A DNA stretch of 64,000 bases from Pisolithus tinctorius (taxonomy: Eukaryota > Basidiomycota > Agaricomycetes > Boletales > Pisolithaceae). Under the pieces are notes generated by a model. The model was not told the origin of the DNA. It worked only from the letters and a program-made list of their open reading frames with translations, and did no database searches. The first letter of the stretch is position 1. Each line of letters starts with the position of its first letter. Below are positions 23,194 through 35,316 of this stretch, piece after piece. Both the position numbers and the translations under genes were made by a program. The stretch lies in assembly GCA_024663395.1 (NCBI GenBank), contig JANFAH010000004.1:2604001-2668000 (forward strand), read 5' to 3'.

Positions 23194-23731
23194 CATGACT
23201 GGATGGTCACAGACGCGTTCCTAAACTCCGTGAATGGGACCGGGCCAGCCTAGATAGGTCAAGTCAGCATTACGCTCTCCATCACAGAAGGTAAGTTAGC
23301 ATACTCCGAGCAGGCAGAAGTGACTCAAAGTAAAAACGGCCGGTCCAGTTGTGGAGTATTGATCGAGTTGGAAAGTGAAATTCTGGTAGAAGCCACCCTG
23401 AGCGTGCCCCGTGGGGGTCCAAGGTCCAGCATAAAGGACATTCCCGAGTTGTTCAGTAGGTTGCGGACACACTCCGTTATTGCAGTTATCAATGGAAAGG
23501 GCGATGCCGATCTGGATAACAGATGCCAACGAATCCTAGAAACGCAGACGGACGTCTACTTGGGTATGCATGAATATGATGGTCTTGACATACCGGCTGA
23601 ACAACTTGGACTGTGAAGTTCTTTCCAATTGTCAAGACGTCTCCATTCTGGGGGCTTCCCAACTCGATCGTCTGGCCGAGAGCAGAGGCCACTATTGCGG
23701 CGAGTACGGTGACAAACGCGTAGAATTTCAT
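23194..23731 (-). CDS. Small secreted protein, copy B (141 aa, intact)
   Basis: Three exons (23594-23731, 23305-23535, 23194-23250) with GT-AG introns that all close in phase give 141 residues. A signal peptide (MKFYAFVTVLAAIVASALG) precedes TIELGSPQNGDVLTIGKNFT. The mature protein has SIDNCNNGVCPQP, LYAGPWTP, FYQNFTFQL and a last exon with FRNASVT. N-glycosylation sequons occur in KNFT, QNFT and RNAS. It resembles a basidiomycete family of beta-rich secreted proteins of about 150 residues that I know only as uncharacterised. The likely place is the cell wall or medium. Two damaged relatives lie at 21535-22010 and 22680-22741 in the same orientation, so the family expanded locally. Confidence 0.85.
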
Positions 23732-24183
23732 GCTGGACTTGAAGATATGTGGATCCTGGAGGAGAGGGGTAATGGAATAACGAAGAAGAGTAAACGCATC
23801 CATTTTTATATCCCAACTGACAGCGGTGACATTCCCCCGTTGGCACCCCGAGGCTGTGATGTCCTTTATGGTATCCGATCAGCATCTCGCCAGATTGATG
23901 GGATGCCGGGTTGAATTGAAGCCAGATCTAGTCAGATTCCGAGTTCGACCATATGGTCACTCATCGCTCATGGTTGGCGGGAGTCATCGACAGCTGGGGT
24001 CCTGTTGGACTAACGTCTTCATTTCCGATCTCGTAGGTAAACTTCTCGATAGATGTGAGCAATTGGGAAATTGTACTGTAGCCTAGGTTTGCTACGCTGC
24101 TGCCAGTGTACATGGAGTCCAAAACGATAAAAACGATCATCGCTTACAAATACAGTTGGGGCCTGACGAGTTCTCCGCAACGC
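23732..24183. other. Intergenic, no gene seen
   Basis: About 450 bases containing the copy B promoter and the end of the DsbA-like gene. No further feature was found. Confidence 0.4.
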
Positions 24184-25113
24184 CTACACGATTACCTTGT
24201 GAGCCAAGAACTCAGTCCACTCATTCTCCCCCCAGGAACTCGAAATCTCGTTGGCAATGAGCCCATCCCATAAGGCAGTGGGTGACACGTGGACTCCGTT
24301 CTGCCGAGAAAACTTAACTGGTAATCGTCACGAGGTCAGTCATAAATGCATAAATGGTCACTGGGACCACATGTGGGTCATCAAACGTACTTGTGTATTT
24401 CAAGTCATCAGTAACGGCTATACCCCCGTTGGGATGTCCCGGTCTGTTTTTGAGTAATTCCTTAAAGTCATTCACCCTATCCGCTGGGATGACTGAAGCA
24501 GCGACCTCAGCAAGTTTCTCGCGAATCTGGAGCGGAGTCAAGTTGGAGACAGGAATGTCGAAGAACTCTTCCTGTCTATCAAAAAGCTAGACAGGTTTAG
24601 TACATTCATACTCAGATCCAGTAGTGGGTGTATACTTACTACCCGCGAGAATTTCCAGAAGTGCCCAGGCGCAACACGGAGAACCTGCGAATTTTCGTTA
24701 GTAGACAATTACGGCCAAGCAGGTAGGTGTCATACAGCAAGTCCTGCCTCATGCGTGTAAGTAGAAGTGGCATGCCAGGGCTGGACCTGGAGCCTCATAA
24801 TTATTTTGACTTTTCCATCATACTTTCCACCACTTTCCACCAATGGCTTAAGAACGGTGTGGATCGTACGTGCCATTTTTGCACTGCCATATACAAAAGC
24901 TTTCAGATACATGTCATGACAAGAATGCTTCCGCTGACCTGAAAGGGCAGACATAGTCGACTATGCGGTGCGTTGATGTAATCAATGTTAGCAACCAGAA
25001 CACTCAGGGGTGCCTGCCGACCGACACAATGACTCACGGAAGATATCCAAGGTATGGGGAGCCTCGTAGCGTCCCGCAATGATCAAAGGTCGAAGAGTCG
25101 GTTGCAAAGCCAT
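24184..25113 (-). CDS. DsbA-like thioredoxin-fold protein (205 aa)
   Basis: Six exons: 25038-25113, 24939-24960, 24736-24883, 24643-24684, 24391-24586 and 24184-24317. They sum to 618 bases and 205 residues with every phase correct. Exon 2 is only 22 bases and encodes most of LDYVCPFS, the active-site loop. The sequence runs RPLIIAGRYEAPHTLDIF, LDYVCPFS, KIIMRLQVQPWHATSTYTHE, LFDRQEEFFDIP, GGIAVTDDLKYT and VSPTALWDGLIANEISSSWG. This matches the fungal thioredoxin-4/DsbA-type family. The usual C-x-x-C is Cys30-Pro-Phe-Ser33, so it keeps one cysteine and is unlikely to be an ordinary disulfide oxidase. No signal peptide is seen with the start at 25113. Confidence 0.85.
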
Positions 25114-25441
25114 TTCAAAACTGGAACTGATAGAAGAAGTGAACCTCAAAGGTGAATGGCCAGATGACGCCACAGCAAGCTTGATCTTATCATGACTTTA
25201 CCGTCACGTGACCAGACACGGTAGATAAGAGGAAGTGTAGATACGTGTTATGTACAGACAGAACTGGGATTGTCATGTATGTACTACCTTGGGCTATTCA
25301 GCTCGGACAACTAACTCTCGGATCCTCCGATGGACATCGCACAGGCCAAACCAGCTGAAAAAACGGCGTGCTTCTCTTTCCACGTGATTTCAGAAATACA
25401 ACCTTATGTGGATCCCATTCTATTCAGGGTCTGCGTTAACG

Positions 25442-25520
25442 ATGCCTCACACAGTGTATTCCTCCGACTTCAAGAAACTTGACCCGGTGAAATTAGAGGG
25501 TGACCCTCCGAAGATCTGGT
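25442..25520 (+). CDS. Possible first exon of an unrecognised gene
   Basis: The ATG at 25442 begins MPHTVYSSDFKKLDPVKLEG and runs to a GTGTGAGT donor-like site at about 25519. It is divergent from the DsbA-like gene. No continuing exon could be placed in 25520-26080 with confidence; that stretch holds only short frames. Confidence 0.3.
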
Positions 25521-26081
25521 GTGAGTACCCATGTCACAGTGTGGGAGGTCCTCCATTTGATGGCAGGACTCCTTACTTTGGAGGGCGGCTGCATGGAGCA
25601 CGGCGTGCTGACTCCTGGCGTGCCCTTAATACTTGCTGTGCATTGTGCAACATGAAATGGTCAGCGCGCAGCATAAGCATGTATATGTATGTACCTTACC
25701 CCTGGAGGTAGTTCAGGCCTCAGGGTCCCCCGGATCCATGTCACATCTGGTATTGAAAGCAGGAAAGCTAGATGGAGGTTCATTAACGGAAATAGAAGTC
25801 AGACTTCTGGTGCTCTATACCGTATTATTGGAATACGTCGTCTTCAGAAGTCAAAGTACAGTAACAATAAGACAGGGAAAGCATTGCTTCATAAGGAAAC
25901 TAGCCATACAGCTTTCCGAATTCTGCACATGCTCAGCACAGACCAGCACAGGCCAGCACACTCTGACGCGCTCTTAATTGGGTATCAATTGCCCTATCAC
26001 GTCGCGTTTAGGTGAGGGAGGGAGAGCAGTTAAAAGTGCATCTGATCTGAAGACAAGTGTTAGGGCGGACCAGCTCGAGAT

Positions 26082-27816
26082 ATGACAGTTCCTTTTTCGA
26101 CGTTTTTGTTAGAGCTCGTGCAAGCCGTATCAGCTGAGGATGGACAGCGTTTGGCGTACCTCCTCAGACCAACAAGCCCACATGGAAAGGATTTGGTGAA
26201 GGAGTTCAGGAATCCATCGGTACGTCCGAACTTCGATGTACGGAAATCACACAGTCATGTTCACCGTGACCAAGCGTGAGGCGTTGACCTCGCAGTACGG
26301 CGGATCCATCGACACGCCGTGGGATGAAATTGCTGTGCGATATGTTATGGTGACAACACATGTCGCTAGAAAACGACCGGGAGAAGCCTTTAGTGAACAG
26401 TCACAGCTTATATCGTACGTGGGCATTTTCTGCTTCTGAATCTGAAAGATAAGATGGGGTTCAGGCTAGTTTTTTCGCTTCTTTACTCAAAATACAGGTT
26501 GGACACTGCCTGCCCTATTTTCCATGCTGCGTGACTTGCGAGATCTTGCACATGATGTAAGATCGTTATGAGCACCCGAGGTCCGCAACTAACAAACGGG
26601 ATCAGGCGGATTTCAATGGAAGGTACAACGGGCAGAACTAGCGAGTGCATGGAGAGTGCTGCTGGAGTAGTCGCAAAAGCTTTCAGTATGTGTATGACGG
26701 ATAGGTATGTGCCCCCTGTTTTGTATTCCGCACTGTTAACTGATCTGCGTGTCTCATCGAGGACGTCACCCCCGGATCTGTCTCGCAAGTGGGGAATATA
26801 CTATGTCGTCGGCCTCATTATGAAGTGTTATTTTCGCGTGAGTTGAACGTACTGTTATCCTCCAATCAGCTAAGTGGCAGAAATCAGGTTAGGCGTAATC
26901 AACCTATCAAAAAACATATTGCGAGCGTTGGAGGCGAATCCTGACATACCCCAGTTGTCTGCGTACCCTCGTTCACATCAAGTATGTTCGAGATTTGACG
27001 ACGCCACAACGCTGACGCTTCTACTAAATCATGATTTCTCCAAGGTCACCTACCGGTACTACTTGGGCATGCTCAGTTTCCTGAACTGAAGATTATGCAA
27101 AGGTAGGACCCTATGCTGATACTTGTCCTCACATCTGCTCATGCCTTATGCCTCATTCAGGCTGAGCAGGAGCTCACCCTTGCGTTTTACCACTGTCACG
27201 TTGACGCTCACCGTAATCAGGAGTACGTTCGCTCACGGCCACCTTGATTCACGGCTGACGTACACATTCATGTCCGAAGGCGAATACTCACGTGCTTGAT
27301 TCCTCTACGTATTCTGCGTGGTCATCTGCCCGCAGCCGAGCTCATGCAGCGATTTCCCTGTACTGGATGAGTTATTTTCAACTTTTATTGCCTGCGAATT
27401 CGCACAGGTGATATCTCCGCGTATGACGCTGCTCTCGAACGCTGGGAACACCGTCTCGTTGAACTTAATCTCTGGATAACGATTGAGAAGGCTCGCGAGC
27501 TCTGCATCAGAGGTCTGTTCAGACGCGTGTACGTATTGATTGCATCCAGCCCTTCACACATAGCTAAGTGTTTTATGTGATCAGATGGGTAGCCACCGAT
27601 AGAAGCACCCGAATTCCAATATCGATGTTCCATTGTTCACTGCGACTGTCAGGAAACGACGTGTCAGTAGAAGAGGCGGAGTGTTTTGTCGCAAATATGA
27701 TATATAAGGGATACATGAGAGGATACATCTCTCACGAAAAGCAGATGGTAGTTTTGGCTAATGCCAACGCCTTCCCCAGACTGGGAGATAGGCCCACGCC
27801 CTATGCACTGCTATAA
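26082..27816 (+). CDS. Csn12-like PCI-domain protein
   Basis: Csn12/Thp3-type PCI proteins act with Sac3-family partners in transcription elongation and mRNA processing; an older name links them to the COP9 signalosome. Landmarks in order are MTVPFSTFLLELVQAVSAED, DTPWDEIAVRYVMVTTHVAR, TGWTLPALFSMLRDLRDLAH, SRKWGIYYVVGLIMKCYFR, VTYRYYLGMLSFLN and AEQELTLAFYHCHVDAHRNQ. Then come LIPLRILRGHLP, ERWEHRLVELNLW and the winged-helix end VEEAECFVANMIYKGYMRGY. At least eight introns are present. Single extra bases near 26630, 26896, 27086 and 27359, and two near 27392, break the frame. Conserved sequence resumes after each, so sequence errors are the simplest reading. Confidence 0.82.
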
Positions 27817-28328
27817 CACTGCTCCTCACAATGTATTTTGACACGGGTGGTCTCAGCTGTTACAAAGGAAGTCTGATGAGACATGCATGTGGGTCATGAG
27901 GGTGGCGATGAACCCAGAATTCTAGAAGGGAAACGGGTTGTAGGCTATTATTGGTGACTGCTATGAGCTATCATGTCAGCGCTGTGCGATTATTGGTTCC
28001 GTTTCCCGGACCTCCCGCTTTGGATGACAGTCGACTTGGTGACGGGAGGCCACGGGACTGCAGTGGAGGACCGCCTTGATAAACGATTTCCGAGTCCGAC
28101 TCGGACTATGCTACTATTGTTGGAGGGCAGTGGATAATGGGTATAAGAAGGGGCTCCATTAAGTAAGTTCATGCTCCAACGCCGAACGCCCCCCACACGT
28201 ACGCCTTTATAAATTGTCTCCCTGAGTTCGAACCTCCGGTCTCATCTACAAGTCTTTACTCAATCCACGGTGAGTTCCTGAGTCAAGTCACGGAATCGTC
28301 TTTCTAACCATTTGGTTAAGTGACGACC
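27817..28328. other. Intergenic, no gene seen
   Basis: About 510 bases between two plus-strand genes: presumably a 3' region and the vWA promoter. No repeat or RNA gene recognised. Confidence 0.4.
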
Positions 28329-29680
28329 ATGGGTAGCAGTGCATCTTCATGCTCAAGACGGTCATCAAGGAGGACACCCTATCATGGTGACATTGATAGT
28401 GACATAGCGAAGGGAACGTACCAAGAACCCCTTCAGCGAGTTGTAGCCCCAGGGGATGTACCACCCCCCTACTCTGCGAGCGAAGCATTGAATGCAAGCT
28501 GGCACGTTGCCTCACTCGCCGGCCGCACCTTCGTCTGCTTCATCTATGTTTGGGGAACTACCCCCCGGGTCCCATCACACGCGTCTCTCAATGGTCCCTC
28601 CATCTCCCGTTTCCAGCACCTCTCGCAGTCGGCGTAGAGATAGAAATCCGAGTTACCTTGCGAAACCATTACGTCAAGAGTCTAGGAAAATGCCCTCGAG
28701 ACGCTGCGAAAATATGACACGGTTCTTATTGTGGACGACTCAGGATCCATGCGGGGTGCTCTATGGGAAGAGGTTAGTGCCGCATTTATCACTCATGGCA
28801 GAAACACGTGGAAACAGAAGGTGAATTACTGACATCATGTTTTTAATGTACCGTTACAGGCGAAGGAGGCACTGGCTGGATTGGCTAGCATTGCCGCAGA
28901 CTTACGATAGCAATGGCCTCGATATTCACTTTTTGAACTACACTGAGTCAGCACTGGGCATTAAGGTAACCGGACTCCTGCGTTAAGAGTTACTAAAATG
29001 TGACTCATGTAATTGACAGGACGCCTATCCGGGTCGAAGCGTTGTTCAGGCAAGTGGAACCAGAAGGGTACACACCTATCGGTGAACGGCTCGAGGGTCT
29101 GCTGTCGGATTACCTGCGGGACCTGGAAAAAGCCCAACGCCAGTACGAGAAGGGAGATTCTTCTGCATTGAAGCGGATTAAACCCGTAAATTTCATCGTC
29201 ATCACCGACGGCTGTCCGAGTTCGTCTTCCCTCGTCTTTCTGCTTCCGAGCCTTACTAAATTCCTCCGATGCGGCAGCGGATGATCCGGCAAGCGTTATC
29301 ATTGCCGCGGCTCGCCGTCTGGACGCAAAGCACTTCCCGCTTACCCAAGTGAGTAGCTTTCAATGTTGACCCAGACACCTTTGCTGACGCCCTCAATATT
29401 AGGTTGGTATACAATTCGTTCAAATCGGCAATTCAAGAAAGGCAACAGCATATCTGAGAGAACTTGACGATACCTTAAGTGGTCATTACAACATCAGAGT
29501 AAGTTTTTTCCGCGACGCGTTCAGGTACAATGGTTGAACAGGACGGACTCCAGGACATTGTAGACACCACTCCGTATATGAATACGAAATTAACGTCTGA
29601 CATGCTGATCAAGATACTACTGGGAGGCATTCAACCGGCGGGTCGATCATCGTGGTGCTGAAGCCGTAATGGGTTTGTGA
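28329..29680 (+). CDS. vWA-domain protein
   Basis: A serine/proline-rich N-terminus (MGSSASSCSRRSSRRTPYHG, then PPPYSASEAL) precedes a von Willebrand A domain. The metal-site motif is in YDTVLIVDDSGSMRGALWEE (D-x-S-x-S). Later pieces are YDSNGLDIHFLNYTESALGI, EPEGYTPIGERLEGLLSDYL, NFIVITDG, AAARRLDAKHFPLTQ, VGIQFVQIGNSRKATAYLRE and DIVDTTPYMNTKLTSDMLIK. Introns of about 50-90 bases separate them, for example 29222-29279 with a CTTACTAAAT branch point. Extra single bases near 28489, 28902 and 29631 break the frame. The final tail FNRRVDHRGAEAVMGL only appears after the last correction. Such fungal vWA proteins are cytosolic and uncharacterised. Confidence 0.78.
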
Positions 29681-30118
29681 AGGAAACAAACCGATATTGT
29701 TGGATTTTTGTACCTATATGCTGCATCGTAGAAGGTTGCTCGCGGCGTACCAACTATAGTTCCATACTCGAGAATACGCTAGGCATATCCATGTTTCTGA
29801 TATGTAGTTTTATGATATCGACAGAGCATCGGTCCTCCTTTAATCATCGCTACAGTACACCGGCACTCCGCAGGGAGGATTTAATTACGAACTGCATACA
29901 CACGAGCGATACACAATAGAACGTTTGAAATCCAGCATGCCTTCGCTAGCTGAAAAGAATTGACTAGTGATCTCACCGGCAAACGGTCACCCAACAAACA
30001 TGTCAAAGACGGTGACACAGCCCCTCGTCGACAACTTGGCATTCAAGTGTACTCGTATTAAGATCGAAACCTTCTTCAGAAGGTCGTGTGGCAGTACTCT
30101 CCAAACTTCGACGTGATC
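29681..30118. other. Intergenic, convergent gene ends
   Basis: About 440 bases between the ends of the vWA gene (plus) and the GCP5-like gene (minus). Nothing recognisable. Confidence 0.4.
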
Positions 30119-33100
30119 CTACGAGTCCCAATCATCCAGTGTGAACGCCAATATTCCAGATGCCTGAGCGGCGTCCGACGTGCCGCTCGATAGGTTCTCC
30201 GTACACCTTCCTAATGTACCGCACAAGGCTATCCAATTCCGACGACAGCTTCTCCAACTGTTCTGACGGATCCTCTTGTGCGAGCGAGGGAGCTATCGAG
30301 AAGGAAGTCTCGGGTGCTTCTTTGAGCCCTTCCTCGTCAAGGTCCGTATCGGATGAGTCGTCATCAGAGTCGAATCTCGCGCCCGGCTGAGAAAAGCCAA
30401 TGACGTTCCTGCGAATGCGTCTTTGTCGGCGACTCTTGTGGCGTCGCAAGCTGACAGAGAGGCGCAATATATCATGCGCAGGTATCGCCGACATATGCTG
30501 TAAACATGCTTCTGAAGTGCAGACACATATCCAGTATAGAGACTATAGCTTTTGATATTTCCGCAGTCTGTGACGGTGACCTATGAGGTACCTTCCCATA
30601 AATCAAGTGAACAAGATACGTACGCTAGAGTGGAGAAAACATTCGCGGAGAAGCATATCGAGGCTGGGATGAAATCACTTAGTGGCGTTCAGGTATAGGA
30701 GAATGAAGATCTCACTGGTCATTGTGAATTGTAATCAACTCGTCCAGCGATTTGGCCTGATTAACAGCTTCCCAAAACTTGATCAATTGTGAGTGGATAA
30801 CCTGTGTATCAAGGTGAGTAATCGCTCCCCGTAGGCATGATCGAAAGTCGTACAAAAGTTGTCACGAAATTGAAGATGGTACTGTAATAACATTAGACAG
30901 TTACTATCAGGACCGCCGAGACTGTTTGAAGGCACAGGCACGTACTTTATGAACCACGATAATTTCCCGCGCATAGCATAGAAAACCTTGAGTTCACTTC
31001 TCAACGCCGCGTTCGCGACAGAACTCCTTAGCAGTATCTGTTCCAGGACGCTCTTCGCTCTCCGAATTTGGAGAAGAAAAACGAAGATCGAACAATAACT
31101 TTGTAGCACATTCGGAGTGAAGATATACGTCAACGGGAACGGAACAGCATATTCGACCAGTAAGCCGTCGATCGCTTTCACGGTTTGTGATGCGGAGGCA
31201 GCCTTGTTACCTCTGTAGGACAATCGCACGAGAGACGCGTCGATCCAGTTCGATTCATTCAGTTCGATGACATCACTGAAGGCACTGTTCAGCGAATGGA
31301 AATCAGTCCAATGTTTTTGGGCGTCCATCTGCGGACTGTCAGGTCTGAACTGAAAGTCCGAAGGTAGCGGAAGTTCAAACCTTTGCAAACAGGATATCGG
31401 TGAAGGTGTTGATATCATCGCCCCTGGTCGTCAGGAATAGCCCATGAATAGCTGAGAGATGTCGCTGAAGGTCGCACTCCTCCGTCATTACACAGGAAAG
31501 TCTCATAGCAACTGTCAAGCAATAAGCCGAAATCTCTTCTGAAATCAAGCGAGACAACGCCTCAGAATCCTTGGAAACGGCAGAATTGGTGTCTATGAGA
31601 GCCCTGAATGTCCCCAAGTTTAGCAATTCCCCATCCGAGTGTTCGGTAAAGACCCGGGTTCCCATCTCACGAAGGAGACCCACCGCCTTTCCGGCACCCA
31701 GAATCTGGATAACGGCAGGCTCTAAAAACGCCGGAACTGCAGGCTGCGTTTTCTGATTTTCCTCGAGCGTGACAAGTCCTCGTAGGACATAGCCATCCGA
31801 CCAAAAGTCGGGGTCCATGATCTGAAGCTCATTGTCCTCAATGAAGAATTCTTCATCAAGACTCGGTGCATCTGCAGAGTCCCAGGGCCTTCTGGAAGGC
31901 ATTCCATCTAACAACCATTTCCCTACCAACTCCCACGTGGGCTCTGTAGTCCTCGCAAGAACAGATATGAGAGCATCGGAGGTCTGGGTGTTCCCCAATG
32001 TTGCCTGCTCCTCAACTGCTTCCAGAAGGAGATCGAGGAGGAGTGCAGATACAGGCTGAAGGCGGGATCCGCGTCGGCATATTCGGAATCTTCCAAACCG
32101 CCAGGTCGCGCCTATCATGGGATTGCGAGACATAACCAACAAAACGGTGGAGCAAGTTCAGCAGCACATCGAATGTCCCAGCGAATGTGTCACAGGACGT
32201 CCTTGGAAAGGCTGAGTAAACTCACGACGAGTGGTTCGCCTACCCCGACTGATGCAAGACAGATTGCCTCTTCCTTCGCGGCGCACCAGCTATCGAACCG
32301 TTGTATTTGCGCATTGACTGCGTCTGCAAACGCCTCGATGGTGCGTGATCTGATGCTGTGGGACAGCAAATGAGCTGGATTTGGGGGCAGGTTATACGAT
32401 GATGACACATTTTCCACAATTGCGGCTGCAAACTTGCGCAGGTGGCATACGGTCGTCGTAACCTCCGCAAATGCGGAAAGAATCGATGACTGAGCTGTCA
32501 GGGTAAAATGTAAGAGGCGTGGGGCAGTTGGAGAAGGCTATTGAAAATATCAGACTGTCTGCGCCGAGGTCTCGAAGTTGGATCACGTACAACGGAGCGG
32601 AAAGTGTCCGTCGTTGTGTAGATTAAGAAGTTCTTCCGTCCCTGAAGACACATCAACACTTCTCGCACTGCATCTCGTTCGAAGATGTGTTTCTGCCCCA
32701 ATAGTCATCATTACGCTCACCCGTTATTATTATTCAGGGGGACCGATACATACCTCGCGTTCGGGACCAGAAAGTGAGAGTGGTTCCTTCTCCCCACGTA
32801 CACGAAGCATCGTGGGACCTGCCATAAAGAGTTAGCAAGAATGCCAGGTGTAAAGAAAATGTATACCGAGAGTAGATGGGTCTCCTAGATCAAATGGCCG
32901 GTTTACATCTACCCCAATATGCCAGTCATCTCTCCAATATTGCTGAGCCTTGAGTTCCTCTACCGCTGTCAGGTGCTTTGGAACATGACTAGGGACAGTC
33001 CTCTGAGTCGTATCTGGCGTGTGTACACCCTGAGAGGGCGGGTCTTCCGATGGACGATTCCATACATCTTCGTCACCATCATCATTGCCTATGGAGTCTA

Positions 33101-34035
33101 AATCGTCCCATGTAGAAAGTGACGAGTCACTATCGGTGCCCTTGGTCTCCCATCCTTCGATTGTGCTCCCTGGGGGGAGACCGTACACGCCTTCCCAAGT
33201 GCTGGCCTTCGAGTGGTTCCTCCGCGAGGATGTCCTTCCACGTTAGAGGAGGCTCTTTCTCAGGCGAATCTCTATCGCCATAAGTGTCCGCAAAAGCCAA
33301 TGTAGACCGACTCGGTGTCGCAGACAAGAGGAGCTGTAACAAATACATATCTGCGTGCAAGAGTAAGTAATCGAATTCGACTTACGAGCAGTTGCAGGTG
33401 GTCAGGAAGGTGAGAGAGCTGAATAACGACATCGTTAACATGACTGGGTGCGGCTACTAAAACAACGCAGGTCACTTTAATCTCCTCGTCGATATCGATT
33501 AGGTCTTTTGCGTGCCCTTTAACCCTAGTGTAGGCTTTCTCGAGAGCATTTGCTAGGGAGTCCTGGTTGTTAATGCGAGCTTTTTGGACATGCCTGAGGT
33601 TGGCGACGTAAAGATCTTGCATAAAGAATGAAAACGATGTAGAGAGAGTTGACACTACCCTCTGAAACGCTTATCCATAGTGGTCATATCCGTACTTGCA
33701 CCACCTTTGAGGGCATGTTCCAAATTCTTCAAGGCGAAATCAACCGCAATACGATAGTTCTCTGGATCGTTATCTGGGGACAGACGAGTGATGTGCGTGA
33801 CGAGGCTTTGGCAAAGAGGAAGGAGTCTAGCAGTGTGTCGTGTTACTGGACGAGAGATTCTGGAACTCGGACGCGACAGGCGTGATTGTGGCCTCAGCGA
33901 AGCACTAGACAGCGGTCTTGCCGTAGACAAACTTGATAAGGGTCTAGCATGAGATGAACTTGACGAGGGCCGAGGTTGCGCCCGTGAGTGAGGACGCTGT
34001 AGCCCGCTACCATGGCTAGATGTAGGGGTACTCAT
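30119..34035 (-). CDS. Gamma-tubulin complex component, GCP5-like
   Basis: Gamma-tubulin complex proteins form the ring that nucleates microtubules at spindle pole bodies. The start MSTPTSSHGSGLQRPHSRAQ at 34035 leads a Ser/Arg-rich segment. Grip1-type pieces follow: RDAVREVLMCLQGRKNFLIY, VSALLLDLLLEAVEEQATLG, EPTWELVGKWLLDGMPSRRP, FFIEDNELQIMDPDFWSDGY, RLISEEISAYCLTVAMRLSC and IHGLFLTTRGDDINTFTDIL. Grip2-type pieces are VLQSYCSIFVFLLQIRRAKS and VFYAMRGKLSWFIK, then a basic-acidic tail (RRHKSRRQRRIRRNVIGFSQ, DSDDDSSDTD). Many introns interrupt it. Extra single bases near 33197, 32053 and 30203 shift the frame; after the last correction the protein ends FTLDDWDS. GCP5 is preferred over GCP6 from memory of fungal relatives. 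Confidence 0.8.
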
Positions 34036-34222
34036 CACCTGCAATCGGTTGGTTCCACGATAATTACTAAACAATGCTTCAAGGTGGCCTCATGAACGAG
34101 TACGGTCAATATGATTCAGTTGTCCGACTTCATGAAGCACTAGTTGTAGCAAGGTCACGTGCGCGTCGATCACTTACATAGGAGGGGATTCCCCGAACTC
34201 TGAACTTGTTGACCGCTTTCGA
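34036..34222. promoter_or_regulatory. Divergent promoter of GCP5-like and MGM101 genes
   Basis: The 187 bases between two opposed start codons must hold both promoters. No TATA box or operator-like motif stands out. Confidence 0.4.
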
Positions 34223-35316
34223 ATGTCTTTCTTCGCCCGTGCAGGCCGCTTAGCAGCGCGTCAGTGCTCAAGGAGCGCCATTTACCACTTCATGGAGAAC
34301 GTACACAACGCCGGCGCGAGTCAGCAACCCACGCACGGTCGCGACAAAGAAAACGTCTGGTGTAACTAAGGCATCTGCGAGCACTGCGGCCAAGGATGCG
34401 AATAACTCCAAGGAAACCGACCTGTTGCAGAGCATATCGGGTGTACCTGAATCCTACGAGCCTGGTGTCGAGGGACTTCCGGAGGCCGTGACTTCAGCTT
34501 CCACCGCGTCCTTCACGACGCCTCAGGCAGCGTTCGTCGGGGAACTACAGCCAGGAAATGATCCTCTCGCGACAGACTGGTCACGGAGCTACTACTGGGT
34601 TATCCAGTCAGGCATACTCCAAAGACATTGCAGATGTCCTACTCGCCCCGATCGATGAAAGGGACATCGAAATAAAACCTGGTGTGTCATCATGTCTGCT
34701 GTGCTAGTCCATAGTGGAAATCAACGAGATTTCGCTTCCAGACGGCTTGATTTATCTTCCGGAGATTAAGTACCGTCGTATATTAAACAAAGCATTCGGG
34801 CCCGGAGGTTGGGGGCTAGCTCCCAGAACCGAAACCAATGTTGGTCCAAGAGTCGTCAGTAGAGAATATGCCCTTGTTTGCATGGGAAGGTGAATATCGG
34901 CTCTTTTTTTCATGTTCAACTCCCTGATATTTGCGAATCCAGGTTGGTGGCGATAGCCAGAGGTGAACAAGAGTATTTCGACCCTTCTGGCATTCCTACT
35001 GCTACAGAAGCGTGCAAAAGCAATGCGCTCATGCGATGTTGTAAAGACCTCGGCGTGGCTAGTGAGCTGTGGTACGTCACTATGCTCGCGGAACCTACTG
35101 TTACCTGCGTATTTCTGACTCTTTTTTAAGGGACCCTCGTTTCATACGCGAGTTCAAGGAGAAGCATTGCGTAGAAGTGTGGGGTGAGCACATCACTACT
35201 AAAAAGAAGTGAGTATATTTGTGTCATTCTCTTTCCCTCCGTTCACCCCACAACATAGGAAGAGGCTTTGGAGGCGCAAGGACCAACCGAAGTTAGAATA
35301 TCCATATAGAGAGTAG
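34223..35316 (+). CDS. MGM101: Mitochondrial genome maintenance protein MGM101
   Basis: Mgm101 is a mitochondrial single-strand annealing protein needed for mtDNA repair. The N-terminus [20 protein letters not shown] is a typical mitochondrial presequence. The conserved core is [111 protein letters not shown] and a basic end, [13 protein letters not shown]. Introns lie at about 34680-34726, 34888-34941, 35071-35129 and 35210-35258. Two extra bases, near 34290 (after the presequence) and 34596, break the frame; conserved or expected sequence resumes after each. Because mtDNA maintenance depends on this usually single-copy gene, sequence error is more likely than decay. Confidence 0.85.

Noticed and set aside
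26620..26640. A 13-nt GT...AG segment in the Csn12-like gene that could be an ultra-short intron
   Set aside because: Too short for known spliceosomal splicing. One extra G explains the frame break and fits the pattern of single extra bases elsewhere.
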